DNA of 64,000 nt from NCBI GenBank assembly GCA_030849465.1, contig JARVLF010000005.1, forward strand, positions 186,001 to 250,000. The letters run 5' to 3'. Positions 49,887-61,936 of this stretch are shown here, in pieces. This DNA comes from Moesziomyces globuligerus. Taxonomy: Eukaryota > Basidiomycota > Ustilaginomycetes > Ustilaginales > Ustilaginaceae. Position 1 is the first letter of the stretch. Every line of letters starts with the position of its first letter. Position numbers and translations under genes: made by a program. Below the pieces are notes generated by a model, which worked only from the letters and a program-made list of their open reading frames with translations, was not told the origin of the DNA and searched no databases.

Positions 49887-52800
49887 CTACGCGGTCGCCA
49901 CGAGCGAGGCGAGATAATCATCTGCGGCGGCCTGGACGGCGTCGACCTCGAGCGCCGCCGGGTCCCATCCGCTGGCGACATGCTTGCTGCCCTTGCCGTT
50001 GTGCACACCGCCGCCGCTGACGGCGGCCGACGCGAGCAGCGCCGCCGAGATGCGCTCCAGCTGCGCCCTGGCCGGCCCGGGCAGCTGCACGGCGGCGGTG
50101 GCGGTGGGCATGTTGATGAGGATGCGCGCCAGGTTGGTGATGCCCGCGATCATCTCGGTCCTAGCGACCATGTGGGTCCTCTCTCCTGCGCCTGCGGCGC
50201 CCTCGGCCGCAGCCGCCGACGAGAGGAGCGCATTGACGCCCGCAGCGAGGCTCGGCAAGCGCGCCGCGAAGCGCTCAGCGCGCTCGAGCGCCACCTCGCG
50301 CGTCTCGTCCACCGCCAGCAGCGCCGCCAGCGTCGGCACCTCGCGCGAGGCGGCAACGTAGTCGATGTACAGCGCAGCGCCGTCGGCCCAGCCCGCGATC
50401 TCGTCCGCCGGATCACCACCGACCTCGAGGTAGAAGGGCGAGAAAAGCACAGAGACGAGCTCGTGGTCGCCGCGGATGATCGCCTCGGGCGCGAGCTGGA
50501 GCACGGCGACGTTGTGCGCCGCCGTCCAGTGGTGCGCCTGCAGCAGCAGCTCGTACTCGCCGTACCGGTCGTCGCAGGCGCGCGCCGCGTACGCCTTGGC
50601 CTCGTACAGCCACGCTGCCGGCACACACAGGCGGCCGCAGAGGAAGTCGCGCTGCGCATCCACCTCCTCCACGTGCCGCGCCAGAAGCGCCTTGACGGCC
50701 GTCTCGCGGCTCTCGCCCAGCTCCAGATGGAGCAGCACCAACGCCGCCCACTGCCACAGCCCCAGCAGCTCGAGCTGCGTCGCATAGCTCGACGCCAGCG
50801 TATCCGCACGCGCCGAATTGCCCTGCATCGGCCCGGACGCCGCCCCGTTCGCCTCCGCGTCCTCGTCCATCGCCTCGTCGCCCGGGCCCAGCCCGAGCTC
50901 GATGCGGTCGCCAAAGTCGCGGCGCTGCATGACGCGCGACAGCAGGTTGTATAGATGCCACGGCAGCCGCGCATCGGCGTTGGACGCGCCAAACCCACAG
51001 GCGTTCAGCGCCGGCTCCAGGCCGTACGCCGGGTCGACGTACAGCTTGATCAGCTCGAACAGCGCATCGCGGTCGTAGCCGCCGGCCTTCTGCAGCAGCT
51101 GACGCAGCCTCGTCGCGCCTACGCTCGAGCTCTCGCGGTACCACGGCAAGGGCGGCGCGATGCACGTGTTGTTGGGCGCCGCTGGCGCCACCTGTGCCTC
51201 GTATCGCTCGAACGCGCGGTCGAGCGGCGCCTCGTACGGCGTCTCATACCACAGGAAGAGACCCAGTGCCCGTTTCCAGTCGAGACCCTCGCAGATGGCG
51301 AGGTCGCTCACCTGGTCGATCGGGTCCTTGGTCGTGCGTGCATCGGTGCCCTTGGACAGCACGACGTTGCCCGACAAGAGCTCGTACACGCGGCGATGGT
51401 CGCGGGTGATGTGCGCGTCCACGCCTTCCTTGCGCCACGTGAGCAGCTGCTCGCTGATATCGGCACGCACCTCCTCGTCGCCACCCGCCTGCGCGATGAG
51501 CGTAGCCAAGCGCAGATCACCGCCCTCGGTCGCCGCATTGACGGCACGCTCCACCTGGTTGCCGCTCAAGTAGCAGAAGAGCAGCGCAGCACGGCGCGAG
51601 GCAGCGATATGCGCACGCGCCTCGGTCTCCACCGTGCCGGCCACCGTGTGGCGGAGCCAGTTGGACAGCGCCGCCTTCCTGCGCATGTTGCGGATGCGTT
51701 CCGCCGTCGCGGCGTCTGCGCCCTCGGGGACGCGCAGCTCGATCTCGTCGAACAGCGCCACACCAAGTCGCCACAGGCTCGCCTCAAAGCTGCGGTCCTT
51801 GTGCTCGAAGGACGAGGCAAAGTGGCGGAAGCGCGTGCCAAAGTCGGTATACGCGACAGGCACGCCGTCCTCGTCGAGCTCGACCTTGGTGTGTTCGAGC
51901 TGGACGCCGAGCAGCTTCTCGGCGCGCTCCGCCTCCTTCTTGGACGTCTCGGCGTCCTTGAACAGCTTGATCTTTTCCAGCACAAGCGTCGACGTCGTAG
52001 CCGCAGCGGCGGCTTCCGCTTCCGACTTGGCAGCCGATGACGACGGCTCCAGGTTGGCGCCGACAATCCTGCCGTTGTGCACGAGCGTCCCGTCCGGGCC
52101 CCATCCGACGCGGAAGCTGCGTCCGAGCGAGAGGCCCGCATCTAGGGTCTCGCCATCGGCGGCGACCACCTCGGAACGCGCGACGTCGAGCTTTCGCAGC
52201 TTCCTGGCGGGTGTTTGGACCTCCTGCACCGGCGCCGGCTGCGACCTGGTGCCGGACGCCGCACCCGGCTCCTTGCGTTCGGCCGTCTCGACCGGCGCAG
52301 ACTCTGCGGCCTTGGCCGGCTTGACAGCGGCTGGCGCGGGCGCAGCGCCCGCTGGCCGGAGATTGAGCGTCTTTTTCTGGCTCAGGCTGGCTCCCATGGG
52401 TCTAGCAGCAACGACAGCAGCGGAAGCTAGTTTACTGTCGTCCTGCCCAAAAAAACTCGCCTGCATGACCTGGACGCGGCGTGCCTCGGCGGCGCTGGCC
52501 ATAGCGCGCGAAGGTGTAGCGCTCGCTGCACGTTCGCGCCCCGAGACGCTCGAGGATGGAGTCCACTGGCGGCGCTGGCGCTGCTTGGCGGCCGCGAGGG
52601 CCGCCGCAGTAGCCTGGCTGGCGTCATCATCCGTGTCCATGTCACCGTCATCAAGAGTTCGTAGTGGCGGCGGCGCATCGTCATCGTCGTCGTCCTCGTC
52701 TCCCTCGCCGAAGGCAAGATCCATGCCCGGTGAGTCTTCATCCGATTCGCCGTCGTCGGCCGACATAGGCGCAAGACGCTTGCTCGCGGGGCGCTTAACG

Positions 52801-55800
52801 CCGGCGGTCTGAGCGGATCGCTTGGGTGCCGCAGCCGACGCCTCCTCGTCCTCGTCCGAGTCGTCTAGGCCGTATCGACTGAAGTGCTTCACCTTGAAGG
52901 ACCAGGTGCCTGACTCGGGCTCAAAGTCGACGAATTCGGTCTCGGGCTTGTTCTTGAGCTTGTTGATCATCTGCTTGACGCGCGGGTGGTCGGCGTCCTT
53001 GATAGGCTCCCGCGTAGCGCGGTCGGTGGGCCAGCATGCGTCGAGGCTGACGCGAGCGGGCACGTTGAGGCCCGTGCCCTGCTTGGCCTTGATGCCCGGG
53101 ATGAAGTTGCGCTTGGCGCCGTCCTTGGGGTTGCGCGGGTCGTAGTCGTCCTCCTCGGGATAGACGACGACCTCCTTGAGGCGGATCTGGACGATGCCGC
53201 CCACGATGTCGTTGAGGTCGCCGATCGAGGTGAGGTCGACGGGCTCGAGGAACTCGATCTGGCCGACGCCCTTGCGGCCGACGATAAAGTTGTGCACGGC
53301 GGCGAGCTCGTTGTAGTTGGCGGTGCGCAGCGCAGCTAGCGAAGGCTCGGTGTAGTATTCACCCACCTTGGCAGTGGCAGCGCTGGAACCGTTGGACGCG
53401 GCGCTGGTCGTCGCCGCGCTCGGGGCCGACGCCGCGAAGGACGACTCGAGATCACGGCCCTGGCGGGGCACGCCAGCCTTAGCAGCGGCGGCAGAGACGG
53501 TCTTGAGCGGCGTCTCTTCGACGACGCTGGGCGAGGCGGCGCCGAAGAAGTTTCCGCGGCGCGAGGGGAGCGACGAGGCGAAGGAGAGGTCTCCGCCACC
53601 GGGACGCACCGACTCGGCGCGCTGTTCGAGGGCCGGGCTGAAGGTGACGCGCGATGCCGACGAGGGCTGCACGGTACCACTGCGGAAAGCGGATGCGCCG
53701 AGCGAGCCGACAGCAGGACTGTTGCCGGTGTCAAAGTGGGGCACGCTACCGCTGCGGCCGATGCGCGAGGCCGTGAAGCTGTTCTCGCCTGCATCGTCGA
53801 GCACGAGTCGCTTGGCCGAGGGGCGTGACACGAAAGCCTGCGACGACAGCGGTTGGCTGTACTCGTCGCTGAGCGCCTTGAAGAGCGCTGGCGAGCCAGC
53901 ACGGCCCGGAGTGCCGAAGCGATTGTGAGCGCCGGGCGTGCCTTCGCGCAACGAGCCGGGCGTCCCCTCGCGGACGAAGCTGGAACTGCCCAGGCCGGAA
54001 GCGCCGGGGGTCGATCCGCGGAGGCGGTTGATCTTGTTGGCGCCACGCGGGCTGGAGCGGAAGGGCGTGGTGAGAGGCGGCTTGTTCTTGGGCGCAACGT
54101 TGAAGGGGAGCGCACCACCGTTGGGCGTCGAGCCGGCGGCACCGTTGAGCGGGTTCGAGGCAAAGAGGCTGTCGGTACCGTATGGGTTGGAGTCGAGCGA
54201 GGCCTGTACGCTTGGGAGCTGCTGCTGGTTCTGCATGTTCTGCTGTTGCTGGTTCTGCTGCGACTGGCCGAACAGGCCGCCGGACGGCTGCTGGTTCTGC
54301 GCACCGCCTAGACCACCAAAGAGACCACCGCCAGTCTGGTTCTGGTTGGAACCGCCAAAGAGGCCACCTCCTGTGTTGGAAGCGCCCGCATTGCCGAAGA
54401 GCGACGAGCCACCCGTGGCGTTTGAGGAGCCGAAAAGACCGCCGCCAGTAGCACCCGTCTGGGCCGTCTGGTTGTTCTGGCCGAAGAGGCCGCCAGTAGT
54501 GTTGCTCTGAGTCTGGCCGAAGCCGGTGCCGAGGCCACCCGAGGCCTGCTGCTGGTTGTTCTGCTGACTGTTGCCGAACAGTGACGATCCGCCACCACCA
54601 CCGAACGAGAAGCCACCGGTGGCAGGCTTGTTAGCCGTGCCGCCGAACAGTCCACCCGAGCCTGTGGAAGCGCCGGCGCCGAATCCGGTGCCGGTCTGAC
54701 CAGGCTGGGCACCTGCACCGCCGAAGAGACCGCCCGTAGCCGGCTGGGTACCCGTCTGGCCTGCGGGCTTGGCTCCGAAGAGGCCGCCACCGAATCCGCC
54801 GGTGGTGCCGGTCTGTCCGGGCTGCTGGTTTGCCTGCTGGTTGTTGTTTGCGCCAAAGCTGAAGCCTCCAGTGGCACCAGTGTTGGTCGTGCTGCCGAAG
54901 AGACCGCCGCTAGGCTGTGCGGAGCTGGTGGCGCCAAAGAGACCGCCGGTGGCAGACGGAGCGGCCGTCGTGCCTGTGGTGGCGCCCGAAGCTGCACCAA
55001 AGCCGCCGCCTGCGCCGAAACCAAAGGCAGGCTTGTTCTGTTGCGCGGCAGTGTTGGAAGCGCCAAAGCCGCCGAAGGTGGTGGAGGCTCCGGCAGTCTG
55101 ACCGGGCTGGCTGGTGGCCGCGCCAAAGAGACCACCAGTGGCAGGCTTCTGACCGAAGGAGAAGCCGCCAGCGGTGCCCGTGGTACCAGCACCGAAGCCG
55201 GTTCCGGTCTGACCGGGCTGCTGCTGCTGCTGGTTGTTGGCGCCGAAGCCGAAGCCGGTGGTGCCGGACTGGGCGGGCTGAGTGGTAGAAGCACCGAAGC
55301 CAAATGCGGGCTTGTTCTGCTGCTGCTGATTGTTGTTAGCGGCGCCGAAGGTGAAGCCAGTGCTAGCGGCGGGCTGCTGTGGTTGGGATCCGAAGGAGAA
55401 GCCAGTAGTAGAGGCCTGCTGCTGCTGAGGCTGCTGGCCAAACAGGCCGCCAGTCTGAGGCTGGTTCTGCTGCTGACCGAACAGACCACCGGTGGTGGTG
55501 GAAGCGCCGAAGCCAGTGGTGGCAGGTTTCGCGCCAAAAAGGCCACCGGACTGCTGCTGGTTGTTCTGCTGTCCGAAGAGGCCACCGGACTGCTGCTGCT
55601 GCTGGGGCTGGCCGAAGAGACCGCCGGTGGTGGAGCTGGTAGCACCGAAGCCGGAGGCAGGCTGCTGCTGAGTCTGACCAAAGGCACCGGTGCCGGTGTT
55701 GGAAGCGCCGAAGCCGAAGCCGGTGGAAGGCGCACCCGGAGCGCCCGGGCCGGTGTTGCCCTTGGATCGGCCCTGCTGGTAGTCCATGAGACGGAGCTCC

Positions 55801-56592
55801 TCGATGCTGTAGCGGCTGTAGGCGGGCATGGCGGTGATGGATTGCTGGACATCCCAGGACTTGCGGTCCTTGATGTGCTCGGTGGGGGTGAGATCCTCGC
55901 GGAAAGGATCGTAGGGGACGGTTGCGGTACCCTGGGTGATCTGGCCGGGGGTCACGCCGGGCGCGGATTGGCCAAAGGTACCTGACGCGGCGCCAAAGCC
56001 GCCAGCGGCGGGCTGTTGCTGCTGCTGCTGCTGACCGAAAAGGCCGCCAGTGGCAGGAGCAGCGGAGCCAAAGGTAGAAGAGCCGAAGCCGCCTGCTGCT
56101 GGTTGCTGCTGCTGGGCGGGTGTGGAACCGAAGGTGAAGGCGCCTGTGTTAGAGGAGGCGGCAGGAGCGCCGAAGCCACCAAAGCCGGTAGAGGCAGCGG
56201 GACGTGAGCCGAAAGCGCCACCGGGGGCAGCATTGTTGGCAGTGGCACCGAAGCCGCCAAAGGCAGGGGTCTGTGTCTGGTTCGGTTGTTGACCAAAGAG
56301 ACCGCCTCCGGTCTGTGCCGCAGGCTGCGAGGCACCGAAACCGCCTGTGGAGCCGAAGCCTATCGAAGAGCGAAAGCAAGAAAGGCAGTGAGCATGGTGT
56401 GATGGTGGGAGGGACAACGGCTATGCGTCAGAGGTCTCACTTACCTGTGGATGCGCCGAACCCTGACTGAGCGGGAGTGTTGGGCTGTGCTGGCTGACCG
56501 AAGAGACCCGTTGCTGGCTGCTGTTGTTGCTGCTGCTGCTGCTGTTGGTTGTTCTGCTGGCCGAAGCCGCCGAAGCCCGTGGACCCGAACAT
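49887..56592 (-). CDS. NUP145: Nup98-Nup96 precursor nucleoporin
   Basis: Two exons, 56592-56445 and 56359-49887, with an 85-nt intron (GTAAGT ... ATAG), encode 2206 residues. Exon 1 starts MFGSTGFGGFGQQ. The N-terminal half is rich in GLFG and FG repeats. A GLEBS-type Gle2-binding stretch lies near residues 197-250 (SITAMPAYSRYSIEELRLMD). The autoproteolytic domain starts near GEYYTEPSLAALR and ends at the HFS triad, with cleavage expected between Phe1209 and Ser1210 (KVKHFSRYGL). The remainder is the Nup96/Nup145C scaffold, including WLRHTVAGTVETEARAHI. Autocleavage should give an FG nucleoporin (transport and mRNA export) and a Y-complex scaffold. Both GLEBS and the Nup96 half are present, unlike some split yeast genes. 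Confidence 0.95.
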
Positions 56593-57179
56593 GGCGCAAG
56601 CGTGCGGGCTGCCTCTGTGCTAGCACGAACGAGTGGATCCGAAGGACGTGGAGCCAGAACCCGACACGAATGCCCGACCGAGCTCGCGGGAGATGAAGGG
56701 AAGCGGGGTACCGGAAGGAGAGAAGGAATGTCACGAGCGAGTCGTGCTTGAGGCGGAGAGAGGGCGATCGGATGCTGTGGTGAGGATGAAGTGACGAGCA
56801 CCGTGATGGATGGCATGGGAAGCGTCCAGACTCACACTCTGATCTGGCCTTGGACAGTGAAGAGGCAGGCTGGCCCAACGCATCCCGGCCGTGACAGACG
56901 CGACCTCATAAGACTGCAGCCCACAGTCAACACGAGCTCAACAGAGAGAGGAAAAAAAAGGGCGCTCGGACGTCTCAGAAGATCACACGTCGCGTCAAAG
57001 CCGGTGGAAGCGTGCGATCTGACACGTGCTCGAAAAATCCACTCATGCGATCACCGTTTGCGCTCAAGATTCGGAATTCGGAGCTGGGCGCTGTGGACCC
57101 TCGTACAAGTGGAGCTGCAGCCGCCCAGTGGGCTCGTTGTCAGCCCCACCACTGGCACCACTTGCTGCTTGCTTCCAGC
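56593..57179. other. Divergent promoter region
   Basis: About 590 bp between the start codons of the nucleoporin and Snu23/ZMAT2 genes, which point away from each other. No ORF is supported and no specific regulatory site is recognised. Confidence 0.5.
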
Positions 57180-57887
57180 ATGTCGAAACCATCAGCATCC
57201 GGCACTGCCTCCGGGTCGACGTCCGGAGCAGGCGCAGGGGTGGGTCCCAGTCGACGCACATGGGACAAGGACGACTTTGCACGCAAGGCCATGTCGCGCG
57301 AGAAGCGGCAGGCGGAGCTCGACTCGGTCAATGCCGAGCGTCGCGCTCAGGGCCTGCCCGCTCTCAAGCGTCTCAAGTCGAACGCCCCCGAGCCCGAACT
57401 CGCCATGCAGCGCCGTGAAGCTCCGCTCGGCCTCGAAGCCAACCAGGGCAAGACGCTCATGGTCGACCTCTCGAACGACTCGGGCCAGACCGGCCCCGGC
57501 TTCTACTGCCAGACCTGCCGCAAGCTGCTCAAGGACAACCTCGCCTATCTCGATCACATCAACGGACGCGTACATTTGATGAGGATAGGTCAGTCCACCC
57601 AACAGGACAGAGCCAGCCTCAAAGATGTGCTCGACATGCTCGAGCAGCTCAGACAGAGCAGAACGGGGACGGCAAAGAGCGTCGCGTACGACTTTGACGA
57701 GAGGATCAAGCTGATCGCAGACCAGCAACAGAAGGAGGCAGAGGAGAAGAGGAACAAGCGCAAACAGGCCCGCGATGCCAAGAAGAAAGCCTCACGCGGT
57801 GAGGACGACCAACAGACTCACGACGACGAACAGCAGATGATGGCAGCCATGGGCTTCGGCGGCTTCGGCTCCTCCAAGAAACGCTAA
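57180..57887 (+). CDS. SNU23: Tri-snRNP zinc-finger splicing factor (ZMAT2/Snu23)
   Basis: Single-exon gene for 235 residues. The ATG at 57180 (MSKPSASGTASG) follows a frame that is open upstream but noisy. The signature is RRTWDKDDFARKAMSREKRQ, then the U1-type zinc finger CQTCRKLLKDNLAYLDHINGRVH (C110, C113, H126, H132), then a Lys/Glu-rich coiled coil with DFDERIKLIADQQQKEAEEK. Snu23 is part of the U4/U6.U5 tri-snRNP and the B complex, acting near the 5' splice site. A Gly/Phe patch (MGFGGFGSSKKR) ends the protein. It converges with IleRS, 102 bp apart. Confidence 0.9.
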   Translation: MSKPSASGTASGSTSGAGAGVGPSRRTWDKDDFARKAMSREKRQAELDSVNAERRAQGLPALKRLKSNAPEPELAMQRREAPLGLEANQGKTLMVDLSNDSGQTGPGFYCQTCRKLLKDNLAYLDHINGRVHLMRIGQSTQQDRASLKDVLDMLEQLRQSRTGTAKSVAYDFDERIKLIADQQQKEAEEKRNKRKQARDAKKKASRGEDDQQTHDDEQQMMAAMGFGGFGSSKKR

Positions 57888-57989
57888 CCACACTCCCACA
57901 ACCCATGATCGTTTGCAATATACCCCATCACCGCACGCACACGCAGTCTTTGGACACGTCACAAAACTCGTATTGGCCAAGTTGTGAAC

Positions 57990-60900
57990 CTAGGCCCAGG
58001 CGAGGGTGAGGACAAACTTATCTTCGCCCACCTCCTGCTCCTCCTGGAGGATGACCTTGGCGTCGGCCTTCTTCTGGGCCTCTGGGAGGGGTTTCCTACG
58101 CAGCGCCTTGAGGAACGTTTCGTGCTGGCTCTCGATGCACTCGGCCAGCGCCTCGCCCATGCCCTGTTGGAACGAGTAGAAGGCATCCACCTCATCCGTC
58201 GCCACGAGACCCGCCTTCTTGCGCAGACGCTGGATGCGGTTGACCACCTCGCGCGCGGTTCCTTCGGCCTGGAGCTCGGGCCTGGGCTGAACGTCCAAGA
58301 GCACCACGACGTTGCCGTCGGTGTTGGACTCAAAGGCGCCCTCGATCTGCTTGGTCTCTACGTAGCGCGTGACGCGCAGGTCGCCCTCGACGAGCTCGAC
58401 GCCCGCGACGCTGAGCTTGCCCGTCTGCATGTACGTCTTGGCCTCGTCCGAGGTGACGCTCTCGAGGCCCTTGCGCACCTTGCCCACATCCTTGCGCAGC
58501 TTGCGACCCAGCACCGGCCAGTCGGCAAACAGCTTGAAGCGCACGCCGCACCTGGCCTCGTCCGACGAAAGCACCAGATCGCGCACGTTGAGCTCCTCCC
58601 GGATGTAGTCCGAGAGCGACTCGACATCGGCGAGGTACTCGGCATCCGTGTGGAAGACGACCACCTCCTTGAGCGGTACGCGGATCGGCAGGTTGGCGTT
58701 GACGCGGATCACGCGTCCCAACTCGACCACCGCCTGGAGCGCCTTGAACTGGCGCTGGATCACCGGGTTGAAGTACGACTCGTTGACGCTCGGGAACGAG
58801 AGGAAGTGGACACTGCGGTAGTCCTCCTTGTCGTCCGCTGCCGGCGCGGGCATAAACTTGCGCAGCCCCTGGTACAGGTTCTCGGTGAGGAACGGCGTGA
58901 ACGACGAGAGCGTGCGGCAAAGCGTCAGCAGCGTCTCGAAGAGCGAGTTGAGCGCCGCCTTGGTGTCGTCGATGCCGTACTCGCCCTTGAGCCTGCGGCG
59001 GTTGAAGCGGATGTACCAGTTGGTCAGCTCGTCGATCAGCTCGCCCAGCCTCGGCACCACCGTGTACAGGCGGTAGGCCGCCATCTCGTCCGAGATGAGG
59101 CGGATGAGCGACTGGCAGCGCGCAAGGATCCAGCGGTCCATGACGTTGGTCGACGCCTGGTTGGGCTCGTAGACAAATTTGACGCCGTGGTCCTTCTCAA
59201 AGAGGCTGACCGAGGCGAGGAAGAAGCGGAACGAGTTGAGCCAGGGGAGGAAGGTGGACGAGACCACCTCCTTGACGCCCTCCTCCTTGAAGCGCAGGTT
59301 CTCGGCGCGCACGACGGGCGAGTTGATGAGGTAGAGTCGGATGGCGTCGGCACCGTACTGGTTGATGAGCAGGTTGGGGTCCGGATAGTTGCGGAGCGAC
59401 TTGCTCATCTTTTTGCCGTCGGCGGCGAGGACGAGTCCGCTGACGATGAGGTTCTTCCAGGGCGCCGAGTCGAAGAGGTGGGTGGCGAGGATGAGGAGCG
59501 TGTAGAACCAGCCACGGGTCTGGTCGAGACCCTCGGAGATAAAGTCGGCGGGGAAGGACTTTTCGAACTGCTCCTTGTTCTCGAAGGGGTAGTGCGCCTG
59601 GGCGTAGGGCATGGAGCCGGACTCGAACCAGCAGTCAAAGACCTCCTCGACGCGCTTGAGCTGGCCCTTGCCCTTCTGAGAGGGGATGGTGATGTGGTCG
59701 ATCTTGTCCTTGTGCAGGTCGTTGATGCCGGTGACGCCCGAGAGCTGCTCGAGCTCCTCGACGGAGCCGACGCATACGATCTCCTCCATGTCGTCGCTGA
59801 CCCAGAGCGGGATGGGGGTGCCCCAGTATCGGTTGCGGCTGACGTTCCAGTCGCGGGCGTTGGCGATCCAGTTGCCGAAGCGGCCCTCGCCGACGTGGCC
59901 GGGGACCCAACGCGTGGCGTTGTTGTTCTTGACGAGCTTCTCGATGGCGGGCTCGACGCGGACGAACCAGGAGGGGATGGCCTTGTAGATGAGGGGCGTT
60001 CCGGATCGCCAGCAGAAGGGGTACTGATGGCTGAGGGTAGCCTGTACGATGAGGCGGCCGCGGGCCTTGAGGTCCTTCTGGATCTGCTTGTCGGCCTCCT
60101 TGACGTGGACGCCGTGGTAGTCGGGAACCTCGGCGGTGTAGCGGCCGGAGCCGTCGACGGGGTTGGGGGGCGTCTCGTCGCGGCTGATGACGCCGTGGGC
60201 GATGGCGACGCGGTGATCGTCATCACCGAAGGCGGGGGCCTGGTGGACGATACCGGTACCGGCGTCGGAGGTGACGTAGGTGTCGGAGAGGACGCGGAAG
60301 GCGCGGCCCTGGAAGCGCTGCTGGTAGTAAGGGAAGATGGGTTCGTACTGCTTGCCGACGAGGTCCTTGCCCTTGTAGGTCTGGATCTTCTGGAACTTGG
60401 CCTTCTTTGGGTCCTTGTAGAGGGTGGTGAGGAGGTCCTCGTGGAGGATGAAGTTGGTGTCGCGCTCGTCGTCGTGGATCTTGACGTAGTTGAAGTCGGG
60501 GTGGACGCAGAGGCCGAGGTTGGAAGGGAGGGTCCACGGGGTGGTTGTCCATGCGAGGAAGGCGGTGTTTGGGTCGTCGAGGAGCGGGAAGCTGACGGTG
60601 ACGGCGGGGTCCTGGACCTCGCGGTAGTCGAGGCCGGCCTCGAAGTTGGAGAGTGGGGTGGTGCAGGCGGTGGAGTAGGGCATGACGCGGATGCCCTGGT
60701 AGACGAGGCCCTTGGAGTGGAGGGTCTTGAAGACCCACCAGACGGACTCCATGAAGTTGATGTCCATGGTCTTGTAGCCGTTGTCAAAGTCGATCCACCT
60801 GCCCATGCGCTCTACGGTGTCCCTCCACTCGTTCTGGTAGGTCATGACGATGCTGCGGCACTCTGCGTTGTACTTGTCCACGCCCATGGCCATGACGTCC

Positions 60901-61262
60901 TCCTTGCCCTTGATGTTGAGGCGCTTGTCGATCTCGTGCTCGACGGGGAGGCCGTGGCAGTCCCAGCCGAAGCGGCGGTCGACATAGTGGCCGGTGGAGT
61001 GGGCGTGGCGGGTGACGATGTCCTTGACGGTGCCGGCGAGGAGATGGCCATAGTGCGGGAGGCCGGTGGCGAAGGGGGGACCGTCGTAGAAGCTGAAGGG
61101 CTTCCTGCCCTTGCTCTGCTCTAGCGAAGTCTTGAAGGCGTCGATGGCGCGCCAGTAGCGGATGACCTTCTCCTCCTCGGTGGGGAAGCTGAAGGCGGCA
61201 GTAGGGTCGTGCTCGCCAAAGGCAGCGGCGGTGGCCGGACCCGTAGGTGTGGATTCGGCCAT
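57990..61262 (-). CDS. ILS1: Cytosolic isoleucyl-tRNA synthetase
   Basis: Single-exon gene for 1090 residues, near the usual fungal cytosolic length. The ATG at 61262 (MAESTPTGPATAAAFGEHD) is the first in this frame; 36 further open codons upstream, starting with TTG, lack an ATG. The class I signatures are present: HYGH at residues 70-73 (HIGH variant) and KMSKS at 618-622. GWDCHGLPVEHEIDK and the editing domain (DAGTGIVHQAPAFGDDDH) also match IleRS. The enzyme charges tRNA-Ile with ATP in the cytosol. A CTG/CAG microsatellite at about 61313-61336 encodes a Ser run in the upstream extension. Confidence 0.96.
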   Translation of the reverse strand: MAESTPTGPATAAAFGEHDPTAAFSFPTEEEKVIRYWRAIDAFKTSLEQSKGRKPFSFYDGPPFATGLPHYGHLLAGTVKDIVTRHAHSTGHYVDRRFGWDCHGLPVEHEIDKRLNIKGKEDVMAMGVDKYNAECRSIVMTYQNEWRDTVERMGRWIDFDNGYKTMDINFMESVWWVFKTLHSKGLVYQGIRVMPYSTACTTPLSNFEAGLDYREVQDPAVTVSFPLLDDPNTAFLAWTTTPWTLPSNLGLCVHPDFNYVKIHDDERDTNFILHEDLLTTLYKDPKKAKFQKIQTYKGKDLVGKQYEPIFPYYQQRFQGRAFRVLSDTYVTSDAGTGIVHQAPAFGDDDHRVAIAHGVISRDETPPNPVDGSGRYTAEVPDYHGVHVKEADKQIQKDLKARGRLIVQATLSHQYPFCWRSGTPLIYKAIPSWFVRVEPAIEKLVKNNNATRWVPGHVGEGRFGNWIANARDWNVSRNRYWGTPIPLWVSDDMEEIVCVGSVEELEQLSGVTGINDLHKDKIDHITIPSQKGKGQLKRVEEVFDCWFESGSMPYAQAHYPFENKEQFEKSFPADFISEGLDQTRGWFYTLLILATHLFDSAPWKNLIVSGLVLAADGKKMSKSLRNYPDPNLLINQYGADAIRLYLINSPVVRAENLRFKEEGVKEVVSSTFLPWLNSFRFFLASVSLFEKDHGVKFVYEPNQASTNVMDRWILARCQSLIRLISDEMAAYRLYTVVPRLGELIDELTNWYIRFNRRRLKGEYGIDDTKAALNSLFETLLTLCRTLSSFTPFLTENLYQGLRKFMPAPAADDKEDYRSVHFLSFPSVNESYFNPVIQRQFKALQAVVELGRVIRVNANLPIRVPLKEVVVFHTDAEYLADVESLSDYIREELNVRDLVLSSDEARCGVRFKLFADWPVLGRKLRKDVGKVRKGLESVTSDEAKTYMQTGKLSVAGVELVEGDLRVTRYVETKQIEGAFESNTDGNVVVLLDVQPRPELQAEGTAREVVNRIQRLRKKAGLVATDEVDAFYSFQQGMGEALAECIESQHETFLKALRRKPLPEAQKKADAKVILQEEQEVGEDKFVLTLAWA

Positions 61263-61936
61263 GATGCTGGTGATTTCACTGAGCGATGATGATGGCTGCA
61301 GGAGGAGGGTGCTGCTGCTGCTGCTGCTGCTGCTGCTTGCTTTGGCTCGAGCACTTACCACCGAGCGCAAGCAACAGGAGCTGAGCCAGTCGGCGTTAGG
61401 GCACTACGCTCGAGGCGAAACAGAGCTCGCGAGGAATGCGAAGAAAGTCGAAAAAATCGGCGCCACGCTCCTGGCTCGCTCCTGGCTGAGCTTGCGCGAG
61501 CCCCACCCACTCACTTCGAGTCAACTCCGAGTCACTCTTTCGTGCGAATGCCAGGGCAGCCTTGAAACTGAGCTTCAGGATGTTAAGGTGCTGTTTCAAC
61601 ATGCTTTCGGCGCGACAAAAAAAGGTGGAGAGTGTGTGAGACCAACACTTTTCTTCTTCTGTTGGGCGGTGGGGCGTTGGCCCTTTATGCTGGCTGGCTC
61701 GGCGGGGCCAAGTGTCAAAATGCCACTCTCACGCTAACTAAGCTCGTGCATGTGCATGAGCCACACTCCTTGACACCCAACCCACCGCTTTGCCACGGTT
61801 GCCAGCCAACTACACATCCCCACCGTACGCATCTCGACACAGCATACCACAGTAGCGAGGCTGGACCTGCGCTTGAAGCTGCCTGCATTCCACCATCAGC
61901 TATCTCGTTCCATCTTGACCGCTGCTTCTCGCGTCC
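61263..61936. other. Divergent promoter region
   Basis: 674 bp between the start codons of IleRS and the phosducin-like gene, which point away from each other. It contains the CTG microsatellite near 61313-61336 and, on the minus strand, a GTAAGT near 61350 that may be a leader-intron donor for IleRS. Confidence 0.5.

Noticed and set aside
51634..52812. Long plus-strand frames opposite the nucleoporin gene and similar ones opposite IleRS
   Set aside because: They are antisense shadows of GC-rich codons; composition is low-complexity and real domains lie on the other strand.
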